NCBI RefSeq assembly: GCF_000720455.1
Contig: NZ_JOAK01000003.1
Location: 496,001-560,000, forward strand
DNA length: 64,000 bases
Source of the DNA: Streptomyces virginiae
Lineage (GTDB): Bacteria; Actinomycetota; Actinomycetes; Streptomycetales; Streptomycetaceae
Direction of reading: 5' to 3'
Under the pieces are notes generated by a model. That model was not told the DNA's origin and did not search any database. It saw only the letters and a program-made list of their open reading frames with translations. The number at the start of each line of letters is the position of its first letter. Positions within the stretch are counted from its first letter, which is position 1. Both the position numbers and the translations under genes were made by a program. Shown here piece after piece: positions 9,448 to 18,100 of this stretch.

Positions 9448-10254
9448 ATGATTCCCGCCATGACGAGCGCGATCCCTCCCGTGTTCCACGGGCCAGCAGC
9501 CGCATCAGCCGTCGACCTGGCGGGCCGTACCGCCATGGTGACCGGGGCCGGCAGCGGCATCGGGCGGGCCTGCGCCACCGCGCTCGCCGCGGCCGGGGCC
9601 CACGTGCACGTGGTCGACATCGACGCCGCGGCGGCCGGTACCGTCGCGGAGGCGATCGGGGGCCGGGCCCACGTCGTCGACCTGGCGCGGGCCGACCCCG
9701 TCGGCGAACTCCCCGCCGACGTCGACATCCTGGTCAACAACGCCGGACTCCAGCACGTCGCACCCCTGGCCGAATTCCCCCCGGACCGCTTCGAACTCAT
9801 CCAGCGCGTGATGGTCCGCGCCCCCTTCCTCCTGCTCCGCCGGATCCTGCCGCACATGTACACCCGGGGCTGGGGCCGCGTCGTCAACATCTCCAGCGTG
9901 CACGGGCTGCGCGCCAGCGCCTTCAAGGCCGGCTACGTGACCGCGAAGCACGCCCTCGAAGGACTGAGCAAGGTCACGGCCGTCGAAGGCGCGCCGCACG
10001 GCGTCACCAGCAACTGCGTCAGCCCCGGCTACGTCCGCACACCGCTGGTGGAGCGGCAGATCGAGGCCCAGGCGGCCGCCCACGGCATCGACGCGGACCG
10101 GGTCGTCAGCGAGGTGCTGCTCGGCCGCTCCGCCGTCAAACGGCTGATCGAACCGGAGGAGGTGGCCGCCGCCGTCCTCTGGCTCTGCGGCCCCCACACC
10201 GGCTACCTCACCGGCGCCTCGATCCCCCTGGACGGCGGCTGGACCGCGGCCTGA
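9448..10254 (+). CDS. SDR oxidoreductase, 3-hydroxybutyrate dehydrogenase-like
   Basis: Classical SDR (268 aa). The nucleotide motif TGAGSGIG follows DLAGRTAMV. NNAG is present, with the catalytic Ser in ISSVHGLRAS and the Tyr/Lys in GYVTAKHALEG. The stretch SNCVSPGYVRTPLVERQI and the C-terminal GASIPLDGGWTA closely match bacterial 3-hydroxybutyrate dehydrogenases, which interconvert 3-hydroxybutyrate and acetoacetate with NAD. ATG 9448 is taken; ATG 9460 is a possible alternative. The assignment is by motif resemblance only. Confidence 0.85.
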   Translation: MIPAMTSAIPPVFHGPAAASAVDLAGRTAMVTGAGSGIGRACATALAAAGAHVHVVDIDAAAAGTVAEAIGGRAHVVDLARADPVGELPADVDILVNNAGLQHVAPLAEFPPDRFELIQRVMVRAPFLLLRRILPHMYTRGWGRVVNISSVHGLRASAFKAGYVTAKHALEGLSKVTAVEGAPHGVTSNCVSPGYVRTPLVERQIEAQAAAHGIDADRVVSEVLLGRSAVKRLIEPEEVAAAVLWLCGPHTGYLTGASIPLDGGWTAA

Positions 10255-10432
10255 GCGGCGTGCGGAAAGCCGTGACGTGACAAATGTAACGGGCAGTCAA
10301 GGTGTTCCTCCTTCTGGAGGTTGACGCCTGATTCGTCCTGGCGGGGGAAGTCCCGCCGCGGCCGGTCGCGAAGAATCGAGGTGTACCGGACACCGGCCAC
10401 CGGCCCCACCGGGCCGCCGACGAGGAGCCGCC

Positions 10433-11767
10433 ATGAAGCACACCCGTCCCGTAGACCGACCCTTACGGCGACTGCGCCGCGCGGCCTCGGCGGCCGCCGT
10501 CGCCGCGGCCCTGCTGGCGGGCCTCGCGCCCGCCGCCAGTGCCGCCGGCCCGGGTGCACCGGCAGCCCAGGCGCCGGCCGCAGGCCGCCACCTCGACCGG
10601 GCAGCGCTCCGGGCCCGGCTCGACGCCGTCCGGGACGCCGGCGTGTACGGCGTCTTCTCCGCCGCCCGCGACGGCCGCGAGCGCTTCGACGGCGCCTCCG
10701 GGACCGCGGACCTCACCACCGGGCGCCCGGTCCGCGCCGACCTCCGCCACCGGGTCGGCAGCGTCACCAAGACGTTCACCGCCGTCGCCGTGCTCCAGCA
10801 GAACGCCAAGGGCCGCATCGAGCTGGACCGGCCGGTCGGCGACTACGTGCCCGACCTCCTGCCCGGCGAGCGCGGCCGCAAGGTGACCGTGCGCATGCTC
10901 CTCAACCACACCAGCGGCATCGAGGACTACATAGCGGACGCCTTCCCCTCACTCCGGCAGGGCACCACCACGAGCCTGGACGACCACCGCTTCCGCACGA
11001 TCCGGCCCACCGAGCTGATCGGCTACGGCGTGGCCCGGCCGCAGCGGTTCGAACCCGGCACCGACTGGAGCTACTCCAACACCAACTACATCCTGCTGGG
11101 CGAGATCCTGCGCAAGGTGACCGGCCAGGACCCGGAGCGGCTCATCGCCGAGGACGTCATCCGGCGGGCAGGCCTGCGGGACACCTACTTCCCCGGCACC
11201 GACCCGTACGTCCGCGGTGCCCACTCCCGCATGTACGAGAGCTTCTACGGGCTCATCGACCCGCCGCGCGACTACAGCGTCTACAACATGACGTGGGGCG
11301 GCACCGCGGGAGCCCTCGTCTCCACCCCGCAGGACCTGAACACCTTCTACCGGGCCCTGCTGGCCGGCGACCTGCTGCCGCGCCGCCAGCTGGACCGGAT
11401 GCGCACGACCTACGACGTCAAGGACGAAACGGGAGCGGTGGTCCTGCGCTACGGCCTCGGCATCTTCTCCGTCGACACGCCCTGCGGCCCGGCCTGGGGC
11501 CACGACGGCGGCGTCTGGGGCGCCGGCACCATTGCCCTGTCCAGCCCGGACGGCACCCGGCAGTTCGCCCTCGGACACAACCTGACGAAGTATCAGCGCC
11601 TGAACGAGGCGGGCACGGCATTCGACCCGCACCCGGCCGACGCCGCCATGCGCGACTACCGCGACCAGGCCCTGTGCGGCACGACCGCGCCGCAGGCTCC
11701 CGCGAAGGGCTCCATCGCGGGCCCGGCAGCCCTGTCCCCGGCCCTTCCGGCGCTCACCGCCCGCTGA
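10433..11767 (+). CDS. Secreted serine hydrolase (class C beta-lactamase / D-Ala-D-Ala carboxypeptidase type)
   Basis: Exported penicillin-recognising serine hydrolase (444 aa). It has a signal peptide with twin basic start and Ala-rich core (residues 1-39). SxxK is SVTK near residue 109, YxN is YSN near 214, and HDGG near 355 replaces KTG, as usual in this class. It probably acts on peptidoglycan stem peptides or related D-amino-acid substrates. No membrane anchor follows the domain; the tail is Ala/Pro-rich. The 178-bp upstream gap holds only a small CCTCC/GGAGG hairpin. Confidence 0.9.
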   Translation: MKHTRPVDRPLRRLRRAASAAAVAAALLAGLAPAASAAGPGAPAAQAPAAGRHLDRAALRARLDAVRDAGVYGVFSAARDGRERFDGASGTADLTTGRPVRADLRHRVGSVTKTFTAVAVLQQNAKGRIELDRPVGDYVPDLLPGERGRKVTVRMLLNHTSGIEDYIADAFPSLRQGTTTSLDDHRFRTIRPTELIGYGVARPQRFEPGTDWSYSNTNYILLGEILRKVTGQDPERLIAEDVIRRAGLRDTYFPGTDPYVRGAHSRMYESFYGLIDPPRDYSVYNMTWGGTAGALVSTPQDLNTFYRALLAGDLLPRRQLDRMRTTYDVKDETGAVVLRYGLGIFSVDTPCGPAWGHDGGVWGAGTIALSSPDGTRQFALGHNLTKYQRLNEAGTAFDPHPADAAMRDYRDQALCGTTAPQAPAKGSIAGPAALSPALPALTAR

Positions 11768-12112
11768 ATCACGTCGCGCGCGGACGCAGGCGGGCGGCGA
11801 GGACGGCGACGTCGTCCTCGGCGTGCTGCGCGTCGAGGCCGGCGCAGACCGCGTCCACCACCTCCGTGACCCCGCAGCCGGCGGGCATGCGGAGCGCGGC
11901 CAGCCGGGCCGGCGAGGTGTCGATGTCCTCGCCGCGGCGCCCCACCAGTCCGTCCGTGTACAGCAGGACCGTCCGGTCCGGGGCGAAGGGCAGGGCGACG
12001 GCCTCGTACCCGCCGACGCCGGTGCCCAGCGGTGGGCCGACGTCCCGATCCGCTCGACGGCCTCATCCATGGTGCGCAGCCGCGCCTGAAGGCCGTCCCG
12101 GTCCGCCACCAT
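11768..12112 (-). pseudogene. SpoIIE/PP2C-type phosphatase remnant with internal deletion
   Basis: On the minus strand the frame ending at 11768 reads PPLGTGVGGYEAVALPF, VLLYTDGLVGRR and AEDDVAVLAARLRP. This is the exact C-terminal third of a SpoIIE-family PP2C domain. Just upstream, in a different frame, MVADRDGLQARLRTMDEAVERIG resembles the linker that opens the GAF domain in streptomycete GAF-SpoIIE proteins. The whole GAF and most of the PP2C domain between the two are missing, and a TGA stands just before the C-terminal part. This is a dead gene produced by internal deletion. Confidence 0.75.
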
Positions 12113-12132
12113 GGCCCGGTTTCCCGAACCGG

Positions 12133-12288
12133 CTAGCCCACCTCGAGCACGGACAGGACGTTCCCGGCCGGGTCCTTGAACCAGGCGATCGGGGGCCCGC
12201 CTTCGTCGCGGGAGATCCCCTTCTCGTTCTGCCCGAACTGGTCGTAGCGCTCGAAGGCCACACCGCGCGCGCTGAGGTCGTCGACGGC
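12133..12288 (-). pseudogene. VOC-family protein, C-terminal half (inverted relative to its N-terminal half)
   Basis: The minus strand encodes [18 protein letters not shown] and then the C-terminal metal-ligand strand [18 protein letters not shown] before a TAG. This is the second half of a glyoxalase/bleomycin-resistance (VOC) protein of about 125 aa. The matching first half is on the plus strand immediately adjacent (12290-12487), so the gene has been split by an inversion. Confidence 0.75.
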
Positions 12289-12289
12289 C

Positions 12290-12487
12290 AGCGGTTTCTC
12301 GGTCGACAGCATCGACGCGGCCAAGGACTTCTACGGCTCGACCCTCGGCCTGCGGGTCTCCGAGGACAACGGGATGCTGTCGCTGCACCTCGGCGGCGGC
12401 GCCGACGTGCTGGTGTATCCGAAGGAGAACCACACCCCGGCGACCTTCACCGTGCTCAACTTCCCGGTGCCCGACATCGACCGGGCA
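12290..12487 (+). pseudogene. VOC-family protein, N-terminal half
   Basis: The plus strand reads [20 protein letters not shown], then [20 protein letters not shown] and [11 protein letters not shown]. This is the first half of a VOC protein lacking its first few codons. It then runs into unrelated proline-rich sequence. Inverting about 12289-12487 would place it directly before the C-terminal half on the minus strand. Confidence 0.75.
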
Positions 12488-12587
12488 CGGTCGCTCCCTC
12501 CGCCTGTCCCGGTCCCGGCCGCACCCGGCCCTCCACGCTCCATCGTCCCCCCGGGCGCCGCCTCCCGCACGGCCTGGGGGAGAGAGA

Positions 12588-13319
12588 CTAGGGGCGGGCG
12601 GGCAGGTGGCGGCGCTTCGGGCAGGCCTGGGCCGCGCCGAGGAGGAGCCGGATCTGTTCGCCGACCTGGGAGGCCTCCCGCACGGGCGCCGGGAAGGGCA
12701 GCCGGAGGTCGCGCTGGTTGCGGGCGTACTCGCAGCGCAGGGTGATGCCGTGGCGGTCGAGGGCGAGCGGCAGGACGCGGACGGCGCCGTGCAGGAGCCA
12801 GGGGTCGGCGAGGCGGGTCAGGCGGGTCACCGCGTCCTGGTGGGCGTCGGCCAGGTGCGTCAGCAGCGATCCCTCGTCGACGGCCAGGGGATCCGGCTCG
12901 GCGAGGACGAGTTCGTCGAGGCCCACGGTCACCGTCGTCTCCGGCGTCGCCAGGGTGGCGCGCGCCGCGTCGAGGCGGAGGTCGACTTCGTCCGCGTCGG
13001 TCTCCTGCCCGGACCGGGCGAGCCAGCCGGACAGGGTCACCCGGGCCCGCACCCGGTCGCGTACGGCGACGGGGGCGATGTCGGTGAACTCCACCAGCGC
13101 GGCCAGGGCTCCGCGCGGCGCGCACGCCAGGTGCGCCGCCGGCAGGCTGTCGGCCTGCAGGCGCATCCGTACCTGCCCTCTCGCGTTGACGCAGTGCAGG
13201 CCGACCAGGTCGTGGCGGAGCCCGTGCGTGGTGACGGTCAGCGAGACGGCGCGGGCCAGCACCGAACGGGTCCGTTCGGCGAGGGTCTGCTCGGCCGCGG
13301 GCACGGCGGCAGCACTCAT
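12588..13319 (-). CDS. DUF2470 protein under iron-box control
   Basis: Cytosolic 243-aa protein. The N-terminal two thirds resemble the split-barrel part of heme-utilisation (HugZ-like) proteins. The segment around [13 protein letters not shown] (about residues 150-225) matches DUF2470, which in HugZ-type proteins carries the heme-contacting region. The ATG at 13319 is preceded by GGAGG. A near-consensus DmdR/IdeR iron box lies 13 bp upstream of the start, so expression is expected only under iron limitation. A role in heme or siderophore-iron handling is inferred; no catalytic residues are identifiable. Confidence 0.8.
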   Translation of the reverse strand: MSAAAVPAAEQTLAERTRSVLARAVSLTVTTHGLRHDLVGLHCVNARGQVRMRLQADSLPAAHLACAPRGALAALVEFTDIAPVAVRDRVRARVTLSGWLARSGQETDADEVDLRLDAARATLATPETTVTVGLDELVLAEPDPLAVDEGSLLTHLADAHQDAVTRLTRLADPWLLHGAVRVLPLALDRHGITLRCEYARNQRDLRLPFPAPVREASQVGEQIRLLLGAAQACPKRRHLPARP

Positions 13320-13331
13320 CGGAACCTCCAG

Positions 13332-13350
13332 TTAGGTAAGGCTCGCCTAA
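13332..13350. promoter_or_regulatory. Iron box (DmdR/IdeR operator)
   Basis: TTAGGTAAGGCTCGCCTAA is a 19-bp imperfect palindrome matching the actinobacterial iron box TTAGGTTAGGCTAACCTAA at most positions. It sits just before the DUF2470 gene start, where Fe-loaded DmdR1 would repress transcription. Confidence 0.85.
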
Positions 13351-13563
13351 CTTAATGGATGGAGGGGTGGCGTGACCAGTACCCGAAACCGGCCGACGTC
13401 ACGGGTGCGCCGGCGTACGCCGGCAGGCCTGCGTGCGCGACCTCGCGCCGCAGGGCACGGGCGCGCCCGTTCCCGTAGCGCATGACGCCGGGCCGGTGTT
13501 CTCCCGTGCGCCCCCCATGTGCCCCTTCGGGGGCTCCCGCCACCGCGCGTACGGTTCCGGGCC

Positions 13564-14421
13564 ATGAGCGGATACGCGATGGAATCGGCCACCCCGGCGG
13601 AAATCGGCATCCAGGCCCTGCCTCCCTCCGATCAGTGGTCCACGGCCCCCGTGGTGCCGGCGCCGGTGTGTCGCTTCGAGAACTTCCTCGGCGCCGAACG
13701 CGCCGGCTCCCTGCTGTCGTACGCGATCTCCCGGGAGGCCGACTTCAACGCGGGGACGGTCCTCGACCCCCTCTCGGGCCAGGTCTCCCACAAGGGCCGC
13801 AGCTCCCTCGTCCTCCCCGTCACCAGCTCCGTGTTCAGCGCGCACCTGGCGGACTGCCTGCCCCTCGTCCGGGAGATCCTCGGCCACCGGGCGGCGCTCA
13901 CGCAGACCCTGACGGTCCTGACGTCGCACGGCGAAGGGGGCCACTACGGCATCCACACCGACGCCTCCCGGGTCCGCGACGTCGGTACGGCCCTCTCCGC
14001 CGTGTACTACCTCCACCGCGAGCCGCGCGGCTTCGGCGGCGGCCAGCTCCGGCTGTACGACACCCTGCTCGCCGACGGCGGCGCCCGGCCGGCGGAGTCC
14101 TACCGCACCATCGAGCCCGAGCGCGACACCATCGTCTTCTTCCCGGCCGGCGCCTTCCACGAGGTCGTCCCGTCCACCTGCCCCAGTGGGCACTTCGCCG
14201 ACCACCGCTTCACCCTCACCACGTGGATCAGTGGCACCGGGCCGGCGGCCGCGGGGCCCGACGACACGTTCCGCATCTGGCCGTGGCTGGCCCACGCGGC
14301 CGAACGCACCCGCCCGCTCGCGGACGTGGAACACGACCACGACGGCGCCAGCCCCATCGCCCTTCCCGCGGCGGACCCGGCCACCCGCCTCACCCTCCCC
14401 GCGCCCCGCAGGACCCCGTAG
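13564..14421 (+). CDS. 2OG-Fe(II) oxygenase (prolyl-4-hydroxylase-like)
   Basis: Non-heme iron dioxygenase (about 285 aa). The facial triad is visible as HTD in GGHYGIHTDASR (around residues 131-133) and the distal His in GAFHEVVPS (around 199). The 2-oxoglutarate-binding Arg is in HRFTLTTW (around 216). The N-terminal region contains a helical lid. ATG 13564 or 13579 (MESATP) may be the start. The gene is divergent from the iron-box gene; the spacing leaves room for its promoter, but no second iron box is seen. The substrate is unknown. Confidence 0.85.
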   Translation: MSGYAMESATPAEIGIQALPPSDQWSTAPVVPAPVCRFENFLGAERAGSLLSYAISREADFNAGTVLDPLSGQVSHKGRSSLVLPVTSSVFSAHLADCLPLVREILGHRAALTQTLTVLTSHGEGGHYGIHTDASRVRDVGTALSAVYYLHREPRGFGGGQLRLYDTLLADGGARPAESYRTIEPERDTIVFFPAGAFHEVVPSTCPSGHFADHRFTLTTWISGTGPAAAGPDDTFRIWPWLAHAAERTRPLADVEHDHDGASPIALPAADPATRLTLPAPRRTP

Positions 14422-14499
14422 GAGGTGTCCCGCCGATCGTGCCGGGCCCGCGGCCCGCGCCCGGCCCCGAATCGGCTCGGCCCCGACCCGGCTCGGCCC

Positions 14500-14546
14500 C
14501 GAATCGGTTCGGATCCGGAGAAGCCTCTCCGGTCCGAGCCGATTCG
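14500..14546 (+). terminator. Long imperfect hairpin terminator
   Basis: Arms of about 21 nt (CGAATCGG...CCGGAGA and its complement) with one G-T wobble, one bulge and a 4-nt AGCC loop, 78 bp past the oxygenase stop. Upstream, 14469-14513 repeats the same GAATCGGCTCGG-type words, suggesting local duplication. There is no T-tract. Confidence 0.6.
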
Positions 14547-15107
14547 ACGTGCTGTCTATAACAAAGCTTGACCATCCGGTTGGGTATGGAACATCCCTTT
14601 TGTCAAAAACCCCGGATGTTCTAATGATCTAGCTGCCAAGAAGCCTGAATTGCTTCTGCTGATTGACCATCAGTACGGGGGGCGGCAAGAAAGACCGTGC
14701 GTTCAGGGGAAGTCCGGACATTGGTCCGACGGCTCGGGGGTGCCGTGTTTCGTCATGCCGTTTCGACGGTCCGGGCGGGGCGCGGCTGACGACTGTTGCA
14801 GTGCTGCGTCAATTCCCCCTGCCCGTCACGGATTCCGCCTTCGCCGAACGCGCCTGAAAGGGCAACATGGGGAAGCCTGACCGGTGTACGAGTTGATGCT
14901 CCGCAGCGCCCGCTGAAGTCCGGGCCGATTCGCGGGCGCCGCCCGGTTGACCGCTGGGCCTTTCGCCCGCGCATTTCTCGACACCGTGGCTGAAATTCAC
15001 TGGCTCCCGCCCGCCGTCGGATCGAACCGACCGAGTGTGCGGGTGAGCCGACCCGTGCCCCGAAAGACCACGGGGCACCTCTCATCGAAATACGGGGAAA
15101 CTCTGTC
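14547..15107 (+). other. Long non-coding region and likely leader of the 15108 gene
   Basis: About 560 bp without a credible gene. The first 130 bp (14547-14680) are strikingly A/T-rich for this genome and hold TTGTCA, 16 bp, then TAATGA at 14599-14626, a plausible vegetative promoter. TTGACCATC occurs twice (14568 and 14663), the second copy inside a CTGAT/ATCAG hairpin. The remaining 400 bp would form a long 5' leader. I looked for a c-di-AMP (ydaO) riboswitch, expected for wall-hydrolase genes in actinobacteria, and did not recognise one. Confidence 0.45.
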
Positions 15108-18100
15108 TTGAGAACAAGAATACGAACGCGCTCGTCATGGGCGGCCGTCGCGGCCTGCGCCGCCCTGACCGGCGGACTGCTCCAGGCCACGCCGGCCACC
15201 GCCACCCCCGCCGCGCCGAAGCCGGAGCCCGGTCCCACCGCACCGCCGGCGGCTCCCGCGCAGGTCGAGGACCCGGCCGGCAAGCTCGGCGGCGACTGGA
15301 AGACCACGCCCGACCGCGCGGTGACCGCCGCCGCCGACGCCGACGGCCTGCGCATCCTCGTCGCCGACAGCAGCCAGGCGTACGCGTGGAAGGCCGTTGC
15401 CACCCTCGCCGAACCCGCCCTGCCGGCGGACTCGTGGATCGGCAACCAGTGCGCGATGGACCGCGACCACGCCGCCGTCGTCTACGCGCCCCGCACCTTC
15501 ACGAACAAGCCGGACCTGATGCAGGGCGGCGCGTTCACCGCCATCGTCAACCTGGCGACGGGGCAGGTCACGAAGCTGCCGTTCACCGCGTCGCTGGCCT
15601 ACTTCGACCCGTCGTGCAACACGGACCTGCACACGGCCGCCTTCACCTCCTTCCGGGACATGAACGACCCCGAAGCCACCCGGACCCGCGTGATCACCGT
15701 GGACACCGAGGGCAAGACCACGGGCACGGCCGCCGCGAAGGGCGAGATCACCAGCGCGGTCCCGGTCAAGGACGGCACGGTCGCCGCACTCGGCAGCCAC
15801 CTGGTCCACCTCGACGGATCCGGCACGGTGAAGAACCTCGCCGACGCGGACAGCGTTCCCTTCGACATCCGGCCCGTCGGTGACGGGAAGGTCGCCTTCG
15901 TCGACCGCAAGGACGACTCCACCGTCAACGCCAAGCTGTTCACCGGGCAGGGCGGGCCGGCCCCCATCGCCTCCGGCAAGCTCGGCGACCTCGACCTCAT
16001 GCAGGGCGACGGCGGCCGCGTCTTCCTCACCGGCCACCCCACGACCGCCACCGCGACCGTGGGCACCGGCATCACCCGCGTCAACGCCCCCGCCGACACC
16101 GACGTCTCCTCGCACGGCCGCCTGGCCGTCGAGCCGGTCCTGACCCCCGGCATCCGGGCCGGCCTGGACCGCGTCAAGAACGCGGGCAAGGACTACGGCA
16201 AGACCCGGGAGCCCGCCCCGAAGGCCGCCGCGGGAGCCGCCGGTGAAGAGCCGGTGACGGTGACCAGCACCGCCACCGTCACCGGGACGAAGGTCACGCA
16301 GAGCGTGCAGCAGGCGGCCGCGGACGGCTCCGGGACCGTGGCGTCCCCGTCCCTCGCCCCGGCCGCCGGGACCCAGCCGCAGCCGACGCCGAAGCCGCAG
16401 TCCAAGGCCGGCGCCGCTGCGGCCGCAGGACCCGCGAACGATCCGACCGACCCCGACCGCTGGTGCTCGGTCTCCCGCAACGACGTCAAGGTCCAGGCGC
16501 TCCAGCCGACGCCCAACCAGGTCGAATGGGCCGTGGACATGGCCGTACGCGGAGAGCTGCGCGGCAAGTGGATCCGGCAGGGCGGCTACCGCGACCAGGC
16601 GGGCCTGGGCACCATCGACCCGCAGGGACTCTTCCCGCCGCCGACGCTGAAGGGCGGGGGCAAGATCCCCGCCAACGTGCTGCTGGGCATCATGGCCCAG
16701 GAGTCCAACATGTGGCAGGCCGAGTCCGGTGCGATCCCCGGCCAGATGGGCAGCCCGCTGGCCGCCGTGGACGGCTACTACGGGCACAAGGCCGATCCCA
16801 AGAACCCGGCCGCCTACTGGCAGATCAACTGGGACAAGTCCGACTGCGGCTACGGCGTGGGCCAGGTCACCGACGGCATGCGCCTGCCCGGCCACCCGAA
16901 GGACAAGGAGACCAGCCTGTCCCCGGCCCTCCAGAAGCTCGTCGCGATCGACTACGCGTCGAACATCGCCGCCTCCATGAAGATCCTCGCGGACAAGTGG
17001 AACGAGGTGCACGAGGACGGCCAGAAGATCACCGTCAACAACGACGACCCGTCCCTGGTGGAGAACTGGTTCACCGCCGTGTGGAACTACAACCTCGGCT
17101 TCAACCCGCCGTCGGAGGCGTCGAAGAACGGCGGCCACTGGGGCCTCGGCTGGTACAACAACCCCGCCAACCCGCTCTACAAGAAGAGCTGGGGCCACCC
17201 CTTCATGAACACCGACGTGGACGGCCCCGAGGCCAACAAGGACGCGGCGCACCCGCAGGACTGGCCGTACGAGGCCAAGGTGATGGGCTGGGCCGCCTGG
17301 TCCGTCGACACCGGCTTCTCCTACGCCACCTCGGGCCGCCAGGACTGGCCCGGCGAATCCGGCTTCTCCTCGGCCGGCTTCCGGCCCGCCTGGTGGACCA
17401 CCATCTCCGACCGCGCCGCCGTGTCCCCGCCGCTCGACACCTTCTGCAACAGCAAGAACAACTGCGACCCCAAGAGCCCGCCGAACTGCCCCGACGCCGC
17501 ATGCTACGCGCAGTACTGGTGGAACCAGCCCAACGTCACATGGAAGGCCAACTGCGCCGCCAGCTGCGGCCACGAAGCCATCAAGTACCAGACGCTGGTC
17601 GCGGAACCGGGACGGGGCTACCGACTCAAGAGCGGAACGCCGGTCTGCACCGGCGCGCCCGCCGGCTCGAAGGTGGTCGCCTCCGTCCCGGCAGGCACCG
17701 AAACATGGAGTGACTGCGGCCGGATCTCCTCGGCGGGAAGTTTCCAGTTCGGCTTCAACCCCGGCACGGAGGGCCGCTACCAGGCCAAGGCCGACCTGCA
17801 CCAGGTGGGCGGCGGCTACGGCGGCCACTTCTGGTACACCCACACCCGCGACAAGGCCCACTACGGCGGCGACGGCGGCTACATGACCATCAACGGCACG
17901 TGGACGCTGGGCGAGAAGCTCAACTGGGCGCGCGTCATGGTCCACCTGCCCGACACCGGTGCCCAGACCAGGCAGGCCACCTACACCGTTCAGGGCACGG
18001 ACAGCACCAGCAAGCAACGAGTGGTGCTCCAGCGGGCCGGCGGCTGGGTCAGCCTGGGCGTCTTCCACTTCACCGGCACGCCACAGGTCGAGCTGTCGAA

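Noticed and set aside
11040..11062. GGTTCGAACCC resembling a tRNA T-arm
   Set aside because: It lies within the serine hydrolase coding sequence and no acceptor, D or anticodon arms surround it.
14680..15107. c-di-AMP (ydaO-type) riboswitch upstream of the wall enzyme
   Set aside because: The conserved core sequences I would expect were not found; left as an unassigned leader.
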